Below are positions 23,618 to 31,368 of a stretch of 64,000 bases of DNA, piece after piece. Below the pieces are notes generated by a model that saw only the letters and a list, made by a program, of their open reading frames with translations, did no database searches and was not told where the DNA came from. The DNA comes from Promicromonospora sukumoe 327MFSha3.1 (GTDB lineage: Bacteria > Actinomycetota > Actinomycetes > Actinomycetales > Cellulomonadaceae). Positions within the stretch are counted from its first letter, which is position 1; every line of letters starts with the position of its first letter. The position numbers were made by a program, and so were the translations under genes. The stretch lies in contig NZ_ARQM01000017.1 in the NCBI RefSeq assembly GCF_000385135.1, positions 165,910 to 229,909 on the forward strand, written 5' to 3'.

Positions 23618-23656
23618 GTATCGACATGATCGATACCTGAGACAGATCTTGTCTCA
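23618..23656. promoter_or_regulatory. Two adjacent palindromic operators upstream of cysK
   Basis: Two dyads of the same layout lie one base apart: GTATCGA-CATGA-TCGATAC (23618-23636) and TGAGACA-GATCT-TGTCTCA (23638-23656), each with 7-bp arms and a 5-nt centre. The second overlaps the -35 element (TTGTCT, 23649-23654). Such a pair suggests binding of one or two regulators of sulfur metabolism. The TGAGACA arm resembles half-sites (AGAC...GTCT) of the corynebacterial sulfur repressor McbR, but the identity of the factor is inference. Confidence 0.65.
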
Positions 23657-23677
23657 CAGTGCGCGCCCGCGTAGCCT
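23649..23677 (+). promoter_or_regulatory. Promoter of the cysK-cysE operon
   Basis: TTGTCT (23649-23654) and TAGCCT (23672-23677) are separated by exactly 17 nt. Transcription would start near 23684 and give a leader of about 355 nt before cysK that includes a cysteine-rich short ORF. The stretch from 23487 to 24038 has no other gene. Confidence 0.65.
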
Positions 23678-23754
23678 GCACGAGTCGAGCCAACCACTCG
23701 GCACGGAACACGCAGCCGTGCGGCCCTTCGGCCGCCACACGCAGGGAGGACGTC

Positions 23755-23850
23755 TTGAGCACCGTGCGCTCCGCACTCCCCACCCGTCTTTTCCCGGTCG
23801 CCGCGCCCTCGATGTGCGTGACCGGCTGCTGCCACCGAGGCTGTCTGTAG
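23755..23850 (+). CDS. Cysteine-rich leader peptide of the cysK-cysE operon
   Basis: A 31-codon ORF starts with TTG behind a strong GGGAGG and ends [12 protein letters not shown], with four Cys codons among the last eleven residues, then TAG. It lies 188 nt before cysK. Cys-rich leader ORFs that act as cysteine-responsive attenuators are known in mycobacteria: ribosome stalling at Cys codons when cysteinyl-tRNA is scarce frees the downstream gene. After the stop, AGCGTCC (23851-23857) can pair with a complementary GGGACGCT further on (about 23906). Function is inferred from composition and position; a short form starting at the internal ATG (MCVTG...) is also possible. Confidence 0.72.
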   Translation: MSTVRSALPTRLFPVAAPSMCVTGCCHRGCL

Positions 23851-24038
23851 AGCGTCCGCACGCACCTGACCGCGCCGGCACCGCCCGCGTGGCCGGGTCA
23901 CCAGCGGGACGCTCCGGCCCCGACACCTGCCCCAGACGCTCGACGCCGGCTCCTCGGCGCGCACCCGCACGACCGGGGCGCCGACGTCGGGCAACGCACG
24001 AACCAAGCCAGACCCCGCCACCCAGCGAAGGAAGAACA

Positions 24039-24974
24039 ATGGCCCGCATCTACGACGACGCGACCAAGCTCATCGGAAACACCCCGCTCGTCAAGCTCAA
24101 TCGGCTGACCGAAGGACTCGAGGCGACGGTTCTCGGCAAGCTCGAGTTCTACAACCCCGCCAACTCCGTGAAGGACCGCATCGGCGTGTCCATCATCAAT
24201 GCCGCCGAGGAGTCGGGCGAGCTCAAGGAGGGCGGCACGATCGTCGAGGGCACCTCGGGCAACACGGGCATCGCCCTGGCCTGGGTGGGCGCGGCCCGTG
24301 GTTACAAGGTGGTCCTGGCGATGCCGGAGACCATGTCCAAGGAGCGGCGTGCGCTGCTGCGCGCGTACGGCGCCGAGCTGGTGCTCACGCCGGGTGCCGA
24401 GGGCATGAAGGGCGCCGTCGCGGCGGCCGAGAGGATCGCGCAGGAGCGTCCGGGCGCCGTGCTGGCCCGCCAGTTCGCCAATGCCGCCAACCCGGCGATC
24501 CACCGCGCGACGACCGCCGAGGAGATCTGGGCGGACACCGACGGCGGCGTCGACATCCTGGTGTCGGGCATCGGCACGGGCGGCACCATCACCGGCGTCG
24601 GCCAGGTGCTCAAGGAGCGCAAGCCCGAGGTGCAGGTCATCGCGGTGGAGCCCGAGGAGTCGCCGATCCTGAACGGCGGCCAGCCCGGCCCGCACAAGAT
24701 CCAGGGCCTCGGCGCCAACTTCGTGCCGGACATCCTGGACCGTGAGGTCTACGACGAGGTCATCGACATCAACCTCGCCACCGCGATCGACGCCGCGCGT
24801 CGCTCGGCCAAGGAGGAGGGCCTGCTCGTCGGCACCTCGTCCGGCGCCGCCATCGCCGCGGCCCTGCAGGTCGCCAAGCGCCCGGAGAACGCCGGCAAGA
24901 CGATCGTCGTGGTCATCCCCGACTTCGGCGAGCGGTACCTGTCCACGCCGCTGTTCGAGGGCCTGGTCGACTGA
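24039..24974 (+). CDS. cysK: Cysteine synthase A (O-acetylserine sulfhydrylase)
   Basis: The 311-residue PLP enzyme forms cysteine from O-acetylserine and sulfide. It has the Schiff-base lysine in NSVKDR (K45), the substrate loop GTSGNTG (71-77) and the phosphate-binding loop [10 protein letters not shown] (about 176-185). Length is normal for CysK. The ATG follows GAAGGAAGAAC. Its stop overlaps the start of cysE by one base (TGATG). CysK and CysE form the cysteine synthase complex, so coupling assures balanced synthesis. Upstream lie the paired operators, promoter and Cys-rich leader. Confidence 0.96.
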   Translation: MARIYDDATKLIGNTPLVKLNRLTEGLEATVLGKLEFYNPANSVKDRIGVSIINAAEESGELKEGGTIVEGTSGNTGIALAWVGAARGYKVVLAMPETMSKERRALLRAYGAELVLTPGAEGMKGAVAAAERIAQERPGAVLARQFANAANPAIHRATTAEEIWADTDGGVDILVSGIGTGGTITGVGQVLKERKPEVQVIAVEPEESPILNGGQPGPHKIQGLGANFVPDILDREVYDEVIDINLATAIDAARRSAKEEGLLVGTSSGAAIAAALQVAKRPENAGKTIVVVIPDFGERYLSTPLFEGLVD

Positions 24975-25570
24975 TGACCCGGGGGCGCGGGCTGCTCGGG
25001 GTTCTTTCCGACGACCTCGACGCCGCGCGCGCCCACGACCCGGCCGCGCGGTCCCGCCTGGAGGTCGCGCTCGCCTACCCGGGCGTGCACGCCCTCTGGG
25101 CATACCGCGCGGCGCACCGCCTGTGGCGGTTCCCGGCGATGCGCCTGCCCGCGCGGCTGCTCTCGCAGATCGCGCGGGCGGCGACCGGGATCGAGATCCA
25201 CCCGGGCGCCCGGCTGGGGCAGCGGATGTTCATCGACCACGGCATGGGCGTGGTGATCGGCGAGACCGCCGTGGTGGGCGACGACGTGATGCTCTACCAC
25301 GGCGTCACCCTCGGCGGCCGGTCGCTCAGCCGCGGCAAGCGCCACCCCACGCTCGGCGACCGCGTGACCGTGGGCGCCGGCGCCAAGGTGCTGGGCCCCG
25401 TCTGGATCGGTGACGACGCGCAGATCGGCGCCAACGCCGTCGTCGTCAAGGACGTGCCCGCGGGCGCCGTCGCGGTGGGCATCCCCGCGCGGGTCCGGGT
25501 GCCGAAGGCGCCGGTCGCGGAGCGGTCCCGCAACGAGGACCCGTCGGAGCTCATCGAGTACTCGATCTGA
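24974..25570 (+). CDS. cysE: Serine O-acetyltransferase
   Basis: The 198-residue enzyme acetylates serine to O-acetylserine for CysK. It has the short N-terminal helical domain ([34 protein letters not shown]) and the left-handed beta-helix of hexapeptide repeats (about residues 75-170: [25 protein letters not shown]...). It is the short class without the long N-terminal extension. The catalytic His is in [10 protein letters not shown]. The C-terminus ends in ...SELIEYSI, where the terminal Ile can insert into the CysK active site, as in known complexes. A long inverted repeat follows. Confidence 0.95.
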   Translation: MTRGRGLLGVLSDDLDAARAHDPAARSRLEVALAYPGVHALWAYRAAHRLWRFPAMRLPARLLSQIARAATGIEIHPGARLGQRMFIDHGMGVVIGETAVVGDDVMLYHGVTLGGRSLSRGKRHPTLGDRVTVGAGAKVLGPVWIGDDAQIGANAVVVKDVPAGAVAVGIPARVRVPKAPVAERSRNEDPSELIEYSI

Positions 25571-25596
25571 GCCCGCGCGCTGCCGCGGCGCAGAGC

Positions 25597-25666
25597 GGGT
25601 GGTCGGCAGAATGTCAGGTGGTCGGCAGCTCGGGTTGCCGACCACCTGACATTCTGCCGACCACCC
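25597..25666. repeat. Perfect 31-bp inverted repeat between cysE and a convergent gene
   Basis: Arms of 31 identical bases (25597-25627 and 25636-25666) enclose an 8-nt loop. Each arm contains the direct repeat GGTGGTCGGCA twice, separated by GAATGTCA. It lies 26 nt after cysE and 37 nt from the stop of the convergent gene, so it likely stops transcription from both sides. The arm length far exceeds what termination needs. Confidence 0.85.
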
Positions 25667-25703
25667 AGCGGGGTGCCGCACCAGGCCGCGCCGGCCCGCG
25701 CGC

Positions 25704-26096
25704 TCAGCGCAGCCGGTCCGCGTGCTCCTGCGCCAGCTTCGGGGGCGCGGCGGCGAGCCACGCGTCGACCAGGGCCGCCTGGAGCCCGGCGTCGGTGATA
25801 ACGCCCAGCTGGATCAGCATCCCGGCGAAGCCGTCGAAGTGCGCGATGGTGAAGAACCCCGGCCGGCCCTCGGCCAGGATCGCCTCCTTCTCCTCCAGGT
25901 CCTCGACCCGGACGCCGAGGATCGGGCCCTCCGGCACCGGGTCGTCGCCGAAGCGCTTGAGGTCGGCCTTCGTGAAGGGGCGCTCCCAGGCGAACGCCTT
26001 GGTGCCCACGGACCAGGCACGGTGGCGGTAGCTCAGGCCCTCGGAGGTCTCGGGGAGCGCGAGGGCGAGCCGGGCGACGTCGTCGTAGGTGGCCAC
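25704..26096 (-). CDS. MmcQ/YjbR family protein
   Basis: The 130-residue protein matches the YjbR/CyaY-like fold: [20 protein letters not shown], the [15 protein letters not shown] strand, and the [13 protein letters not shown] segment before a final helix. The family is annotated as DNA-binding on weak grounds, and its role is undefined. The start was taken at GTG (26094-26096), where the first helix begins. It is divergent from an LLM oxidoreductase and convergent with cysE across the 31-bp inverted repeat. Confidence 0.82.
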   Translation of the reverse strand: MATYDDVARLALALPETSEGLSYRHRAWSVGTKAFAWERPFTKADLKRFGDDPVPEGPILGVRVEDLEEKEAILAEGRPGFFTIAHFDGFAGMLIQLGVITDAGLQAALVDAWLAAAPPKLAQEHADRLR

Positions 26097-26199
26097 GGGA
26101 CCACCGTAACCACAACGGCCGCCGCGGGACCGGTAGGGTGTGGGCAGTACCTGGGACGCGCCGTCCCAGGTAAGCCGTTCCCACGATGAGGTGAACCCC

Positions 26200-27312
26200 A
26201 TGCGCATCGGATTCCAGACCGGTTACTGGTCCCGCAGGCCCCCGAAGGGCATCCAGCAGTTCATCGTGGCCGCCGACAAGCTCGGCCTCGACTCGGTGTG
26301 GACCGCCGAGGCCTACGGTTCCGACGCCTTCTCGCCCCTGGCCTGGTGGGGCTCCCGCACCCGGAACGTGCGGCTGGGCACGGGCATCGCCCAGATCTCC
26401 GCCCGAACGCCGACGGCGACCGCCATGCAGGCCCTGACGATGGACCATCTGTCCAGGGGCCGGTTCGTGCTCGGGCTCGGCGCCTCCGGCCCGCAGGTGG
26501 TCGAGGGCTGGTACGGGCAGCCCTACAAGCGCCCGCTGGCCCGGACCCGCGAGTACGTGGACATCGTGCGGCAGGTCATGCGCCGCGAGGCGCCCGTGAC
26601 CCACGACGGCTCGTTCTACCAGCTCCCGCTGTCCGCCGACGCCGAGGGTGCGACCGGGCTGGGCAAGGCCCTCAAGCCGACCGTGCACCCGTTCCGCCCC
26701 GAGATCCCGATCGTGCTGGCCGCGCAGGGGCCCAAGAACGTGGCGCTGGCCGCCGAGATCGCGGACGGCTGGATGGCCGGTTTCTACGCGCCCCGCATGG
26801 ACGACGAGTTCCGCGCGCTGCTGGCCGAGGGCTTCGACGTCCGCTCCGAGAAACGTTCGGCGGCCGACCGGTTCGAGGTGTGCGCCACGGTCCCCGTCGT
26901 GGTGCGGGACGACGTCGAGGCCGCCGCCGACGTCATCCGGCCGCACATCGCGCTCTACGCGGGCGGGATGGGCGCCAAGGAGGCGAACTTCCACAAGCAG
27001 TCGCTCGACCGGCTCGGCTACAAGGAGCCGCTCGACAAGGTGCAGGAGCTGTACCTCGCCGGGCGCAAGGAGGAGGCGGCCGCGGCCGTGCCGACGCAGC
27101 TCGTCGAGGAGATCGCGCTCGTCGGGCCGGCCGACAAGATCCGCCGCGAGCTGCCCACCTGGGAGAAGACCGCGATCACGACGCTGCTCGTCCAGGGCGA
27201 CCCAGCCTCGATGCTCGCGCTGCTGGCCGCGACGCAGGACAGCTCGCTGGCCGGGCGCGCCCGGTCGACGGCGGGGTCGCTCCTCGCGAAGGTCGCTCCG
27301 TCCAAGGTCTGA
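26200..27312 (+). CDS. LLM-class F420-dependent oxidoreductase
   Basis: The 370-residue TIM-barrel protein belongs to the luciferase-like monooxygenase family. It has [25 protein letters not shown], the [20 protein letters not shown] segment typical of F420-dependent mycobacterial members, and [22 protein letters not shown]420-dependent members reduce or oxidise varied substrates with deazaflavin; substrate unknown. The ATG at 26200 follows GATGAGGTG. The gene is monocistronic, ending 12 nt before the convergent alkyltransferase-like gene. Confidence 0.9.
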   Translation: MRIGFQTGYWSRRPPKGIQQFIVAADKLGLDSVWTAEAYGSDAFSPLAWWGSRTRNVRLGTGIAQISARTPTATAMQALTMDHLSRGRFVLGLGASGPQVVEGWYGQPYKRPLARTREYVDIVRQVMRREAPVTHDGSFYQLPLSADAEGATGLGKALKPTVHPFRPEIPIVLAAQGPKNVALAAEIADGWMAGFYAPRMDDEFRALLAEGFDVRSEKRSAADRFEVCATVPVVVRDDVEAAADVIRPHIALYAGGMGAKEANFHKQSLDRLGYKEPLDKVQELYLAGRKEEAAAAVPTQLVEEIALVGPADKIRRELPTWEKTAITTLLVQGDPASMLALLAATQDSSLAGRARSTAGSLLAKVAPSKV

Positions 27313-27324
27313 CCGGACGCCTGG

Positions 27325-27777
27325 TTACCGGAGGGCCGTCGGCTCGGCGTCCTCCGGGAACCAGACAGCGCGCCGGAGGTTCACGCGGCGGCCGTCCTTG
27401 GACAGCGGGCAGCCCTCGGCGCGCAGCGCGTCCAGGGCCTCGGTCAGGTGCTGCTGCGGCGGGGAGCCCGCGGCGTTCACCACGCGCCACCAGGGCACGC
27501 GGTCGCCGTCGTCCCCGCCCGGCCCGCCGTCGTCGTCCGGGACGAGGTGTGCGTAGCGACTGCCTGAACCCGCCAGGACGCTCCCGACCTGGCGCGGGCC
27601 GCCGCGGCCGAGCTCCTCGCCGACGATCTCCGCGATGAGCCCGTAGGTCATGGCGCGGCCGGACGGGATGCTGCGGACGACGTCGAGCACGGCGGCGGCG
27701 TACTCCTCGACGTCGGTGAGCGGGGGTCCGGACGGCGGCTGGTTCACGGATGCGATCGTAGACGCGACCACCGACAT
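27325..27777 (-). CDS. Alkyltransferase-like (ATL/MGMT-fold) DNA-binding protein
   Basis: The protein has 150 residues if started at the ATG (27775-27777) or 140 from a GTG at 27745-27747. It has the MGMT C-terminal domain: VVRSIPSGRAMTYGLIAEIVG, GPRQVGSVLAGSG and VPWWRVVNAAGSPP. In active methyltransferases the equivalent of PWWRVV is PCHRV with the methyl-acceptor Cys; here Trp replaces Cys. This makes it an alkyltransferase-like protein, which binds O6-alkylguanine and flags it for nucleotide excision repair without removing the alkyl group. It is divergent from the Eis-like gene. Confidence 0.85.
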   Translation of the reverse strand: MSVVASTIASVNQPPSGPPLTDVEEYAAAVLDVVRSIPSGRAMTYGLIAEIVGEELGRGGPRQVGSVLAGSGSRYAHLVPDDDGGPGGDDGDRVPWWRVVNAAGSPPQQHLTEALDALRAEGCPLSKDGRRVNLRRAVWFPEDAEPTALR

Positions 27778-27842
27778 CGCCCGGCGCGGGCCCACGTGCG
27801 CCCGACGGTTTTCCGCTTGCCCGCGGGTGCGACGATCGGCTC

Positions 27843-29153
27843 ATGGCACTTCCCCAGATCGCCCTGCCGGCGGGGTACCGCTGGCGCACGCTGACCCCCG
27901 ACGACCAGCGCCTCGTGACCGAGCTGGACACCTGGGCCTTCCCCACGGGCCACTCGCACGACGACCTCGACGCCGCCCCGTCCCCGCTCACCTGGGAACG
28001 CGCGGTGGGCATCGAGGCGGACGGCTCCGACGGCCTCGTGGCGATGCACGCCTCCTACCCGTTCGCGCAGTTCCCGGTGCCCGGTGCCGAGCTGCCGACG
28101 GCGGGCCTGACCTGGGTGGGCGTGCACCCGCAGCACCGCCGGCGCGGCCTGCTGACCTCGATGATCGACCTGCACCTGGCGCGCTCCGTCGAGCGCGGCG
28201 AGCCGCTGAGCGCCCTGTTCGCCGCCGAGGCCGCGATCTACGGCCGGTTCGGCTACGGCCATGCCGCCGACGACCTGCGTCTCGACGTCCCGCGCGGTGC
28301 GGCCCTGCGCGACGTGCCCGGCGCCGAGCGGCACACGGTCCGGGTCGAGGTCGCCTCCCGCGAGCGCCACGGCGCGCTGGTGGACCGGCTGCACCGCGCC
28401 GCGGGCGCCGCCCCGGCCGGCGTCCCCGGTCTGAACCGGCCCGGCTGGGTCACGCGCGAGACCGAGGAGCTGCAGGCCGTCCTGTGGGACGACGCCCCGG
28501 TCCATCGCGGCGGGCGCGAGTCGCGGCGCATCATCGTCGTCGAGCTCGACGGCGAGCCGCGCGGCTACGTGACGTTCCGCCGGAACCTCAGCTGGGAGCC
28601 GACCGGCCCGCGCGGGCAGGTCAGCGCCGGGGAGGTCGTGGCGCTCGACGCCGCGGCGGCCCGCGCGCTGTGGGGCGCGCTGCTCGACCTCGACCTGACG
28701 AACGAGGTGAGCCCGTTCATCCTGCCGGTGGACGACGTGGTGACGCAGCTCCTGGTGAACCTGCGCGCTGCCGCGCCGCGCACGCCGGACAACCTGTGGG
28801 TGCGGGTGGTCGACGTGCCCGCGGCCCTCGCGGGTCGGCAGTACGCCGCCGACGTCGACGTCACGCTCGCCGTGACCGACACGCGGCTGCCCGCGAACGC
28901 CGGGGTGTACCGGCTGCGCGCCGAGGCGTTCGGGCCGGCGACGGTGGAGCGGGTGGACCCGGAGGTTCAGGCGCCCGAGCTGTCGCTCGACGTCCGCGAG
29001 CTGGGCGCGGCCTACCTGGGCGGGAAGTCGCTCGCGACGCTCGCCGCGGTCGGGCTGGTCACCGTGCACCCCGGGCGGGGGCAGGGGGCGCTGGCGCGGG
29101 CGAGCGCCGCGTTCGGCTGGCCGGTCGCGCCGGGGGCGTCCTGGGTGTTCTGA
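27843..29153 (+). CDS. Eis-like GNAT N-acetyltransferase
   Basis: The 436-residue protein has the three-part Eis arrangement. An N-terminal GNAT domain carries the acetyl-CoA loop VGVHPQHRRRGLLTSM (about residues 92-107) and IYGRFGYG (about 132-139) with the catalytic Tyr. A second GNAT-like domain spans about 165-300, and a SCP2-like C-terminal domain about 310-436. The protein ends in Phe, whose carboxylate serves as general base in Eis. Eis enzymes acetylate aminoglycosides at several amines and also protein lysines. The ATG begins the conserved N-terminus. It is likely a resistance or detoxification gene; the substrate is inferred. Confidence 0.88.
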   Translation: MALPQIALPAGYRWRTLTPDDQRLVTELDTWAFPTGHSHDDLDAAPSPLTWERAVGIEADGSDGLVAMHASYPFAQFPVPGAELPTAGLTWVGVHPQHRRRGLLTSMIDLHLARSVERGEPLSALFAAEAAIYGRFGYGHAADDLRLDVPRGAALRDVPGAERHTVRVEVASRERHGALVDRLHRAAGAAPAGVPGLNRPGWVTRETEELQAVLWDDAPVHRGGRESRRIIVVELDGEPRGYVTFRRNLSWEPTGPRGQVSAGEVVALDAAAARALWGALLDLDLTNEVSPFILPVDDVVTQLLVNLRAAAPRTPDNLWVRVVDVPAALAGRQYAADVDVTLAVTDTRLPANAGVYRLRAEAFGPATVERVDPEVQAPELSLDVRELGAAYLGGKSLATLAAVGLVTVHPGRGQGALARASAAFGWPVAPGASWVF

Positions 29154-29159
29154 CCCCCC

Positions 29160-30164
29160 TCAGGTCTGGCAGGTGCCGCACCAGAACAGGTTGCGGCCCG
29201 CCAGCTCCTTGACCAGCACCGGCGACCCGCACACGCGGCACGGCAGCCCGTCCCGGTGGTACACGTAGAAGGCCTGGTCGGAGGGCACGGCACCGGGGGC
29301 GCCGTCGGTGTTCTGCCGGGTCCGGGCGGGGGTGGCGTGCGCCCCCTCGGCGTCCGCCCGCCCCGCGTCCCGGTCCTCCGGCCGCGTGGTGACGATCGCG
29401 CCGTGGTCCGCGCCGTCGCGCATGAGCACGACCAGGTCGTCCCAGATCGCCCGAACGGACGACGCCGGCACGTCGCGCCCGGGCCGCAGCGGGTCCACGC
29501 CGGCGCGGAAGAGCGCCTCGGCGCGGTAGATGTTGCCCACGCCCGCGACGACGGCCTGGTCCATGAGCTGCTGCCCGATCGTCACCCGGGACCGGCCGAC
29601 CCGGGCCACGAAGGCCTCCGGGTCGCCGTCGTCCCGGATGGGGTCGGGGCCCAGGCGCGCCTCGACGGCCTGCTTCTCGTCGGCCGTGATCACCTCGCAC
29701 GCCGTCGGACCGGTGAGGTCGGCGACGGCGTGCTCGCCGAGCAGGCGCACCCGCACCTGCCCGCGCGGCTCCGGCACGTCCCACGTGTCAGAGGTAACGG
29801 ACGAGGACGGGGCCGACGGCGGCACCGAGTCCCGCTCCCCGATCCGCCGCCGTGGCGCGCCGATCGCGTGCGCGACCTCGGGTGCGTCCGGGGCGCCCGC
29901 GAACGTCCACGCGCCGTACAGGCCGAGGTGGGTACGCAGCCACACCGTGTCGGACGCCGTCGGCCGGGGATCCGGCACACCAGCAGGAACGAACCCGAGG
30001 AAGAGCTGCTTGCCCCACGCCTCGCTCGCCACGAGACGACGGCCGTCCAGCACGCCGGCGCCGTCGGCGAACCGCCCCTGCGGGCTGCTCACCCGGAGCA
30101 CCTGCCCGGCGTACAGCGTGTCGAACGTCCGCGCGAGGCGGTGGACGGTGTGTCCCTCAGGCAC
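29160..30164 (-). CDS. nei: Fpg/Nei family DNA glycosylase (endonuclease VIII-like)
   Basis: The 334-residue protein begins MPEGH, giving catalytic Pro-2 and Glu-3 after Met removal. It has the helix-two-turn-helix VTIGQQLMDQAVVAGVGNIYRAEALFRAGVDP and a C-terminal zinc finger with four Cys (CRVCG...WCGTC). The PEGH start is that of Nei-type enzymes, which excise oxidised pyrimidines. A long low-complexity insert (about residues 255-295) separates the H2TH domain from the finger. It overlaps the 3' end of rpiB by 8 nt and follows it in an operon. Confidence 0.9.
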   Translation of the reverse strand: MPEGHTVHRLARTFDTLYAGQVLRVSSPQGRFADGAGVLDGRRLVASEAWGKQLFLGFVPAGVPDPRPTASDTVWLRTHLGLYGAWTFAGAPDAPEVAHAIGAPRRRIGERDSVPPSAPSSSVTSDTWDVPEPRGQVRVRLLGEHAVADLTGPTACEVITADEKQAVEARLGPDPIRDDGDPEAFVARVGRSRVTIGQQLMDQAVVAGVGNIYRAEALFRAGVDPLRPGRDVPASSVRAIWDDLVVLMRDGADHGAIVTTRPEDRDAGRADAEGAHATPARTRQNTDGAPGAVPSDQAFYVYHRDGLPCRVCGSPVLVKELAGRNLFWCGTCQT

Positions 30165-30609
30165 GCTTGCTCTCGTACTCGGCGAGCTGGTCGATGCGGC
30201 GCTGGTGCCGCTCGTCGCCGCTGAACGGCTCGGCCACGAAGGCCTCGACGAACGACGTCGCCTCCTCCACGCTGTGCATGCGCCCGCCGACGGCGATCAC
30301 GTTCGCGTCGTTGTGCTGACGGCCGAGCTTCGCCGTCTCCAGCGACCAGGCGAGCACGGCGCGGACGCCGGTCACCTTGTTCGCGGCGATCTGCTCGCCG
30401 TTGCCCGAACCACCGATCACGATGCCGAGCGAGCCCGGCTCGGCGACGACGGCCTCACCGGCGGAGAGGCAGAAGGACGGGTAGTCGTCCAGGGGGTCGA
30501 GCTCGTGGGCACCGTGGTCGGTGACGTCGTGCCCGGCGGCGGTGAGGTGCTGCACCAGGTGCTGCTTGAGGTCGTACCCGGCGTGGTCGGCGGCGATGTG
30601 GAGACGCAT
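30157..30609 (-). CDS. rpiB: Ribose-5-phosphate isomerase B
   Basis: The 150-residue enzyme interconverts ribose-5-phosphate and ribulose-5-phosphate. It has MRLHIAADHAGYDLKQHL, DHGAHELDPLDDYPSFC, and GGSGNGEQIAANK. The Glu in NGEQ is the likely base, as in the M. tuberculosis enzyme. A following HNDANVIAVGGR loop binds the phosphate. The ATG at 30609 is the family start. Together with nei it forms an overlapping pair found in the same order in mycobacteria. Confidence 0.95.
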   Translation of the reverse strand: MRLHIAADHAGYDLKQHLVQHLTAAGHDVTDHGAHELDPLDDYPSFCLSAGEAVVAEPGSLGIVIGGSGNGEQIAANKVTGVRAVLAWSLETAKLGRQHNDANVIAVGGRMHSVEEATSFVEAFVAEPFSGDERHQRRIDQLAEYESKRA

Positions 30610-30677
30610 GGCCCCATCTTCCCTCATCGACGATCAGTCGACCGCCGCACGCCACGAACCGGTACGCGGGCGGGAGA

Positions 30678-31289
30678 TCAGGAAGCGGCGAGCGTGAACG
30701 TGCTGCTCACGTCCGCGCCGTCGGGGTGCACCGTGAGCGACCCGCTCTCGGCGTCGACGGCGAGGACCCCCGCCTCGTTGCTGATGGAGACCTGCTCGGG
30801 GCGGTCGAGCGTCGTCACGCCGAACACCTGGCTCGCGTCAGCGGGGTCGCACGTGGCGAGCGCGGGGTCGCCGCCGTCCGACAGCGTGAGGCACGACGGC
30901 TCGCCGTCGGTGAGCGCGACGGTGGTGAGCTGGAAGTCGTCCCCGCCGGCCTCCACGGGACCGATGATCCACTGCGCGGGCACCTCGTTGGCCGCGGGGT
31001 CCTCGACCAGGGCCAGCCCGCCCTCGACGGTGGGTGCGAGGAAGGTGCCGGCGTACGACTCGATCTCCAGCTCCTGGCTGCCGTCGGTCAGCGAGCCGTC
31101 CGCGGCGCCCTCGGTGGGCTCGGGAGCCGAGTCCTCCGGCGTCGGCTCCGACGTGGGCGTCGTTGCCTCCGACGTCGGCGAGGACGACGACGCGGGGTCG
31201 TCGCCGGCCGCGTCCGCCGAACAGCCCGCGAGAGCCAGGGCCACGCCGCAGAGAGAGATGGTCAGGAGGGCTCGGGGAGTTGAACGCAT
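30678..31289 (-). CDS. Lipoprotein of unknown function
   Basis: The 203-residue protein has a lipoprotein signal (about 23 residues, lipobox LAGC, Cys-23), then an acidic Ser/Thr/Pro-rich linker (about 28-70, TPTSEPTPEDSAPEPTEG), then a globular domain (about 72-203) with strands such as WIIGPVEAGG and FQLTTVAL and two Cys (SCLTL, ATCDP) that could pair. I do not recognise the domain. It is probably tethered to the outer face of the membrane. It is divergent from the M13 peptidase gene. Confidence 0.82.
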   Translation of the reverse strand: MRSTPRALLTISLCGVALALAGCSADAAGDDPASSSSPTSEATTPTSEPTPEDSAPEPTEGAADGSLTDGSQELEIESYAGTFLAPTVEGGLALVEDPAANEVPAQWIIGPVEAGGDDFQLTTVALTDGEPSCLTLSDGGDPALATCDPADASQVFGVTTLDRPEQVSISNEAGVLAVDAESGSLTVHPDGADVSSTFTLAAS

Positions 31290-31368
31290 CGGGTGAGTAC
31301 ATCACAGCGCCCGCGACCGTTCGGGCAGGTCACCGGTGTGCGCCCGGCGCGTTGCGTACGCTGGCGCA

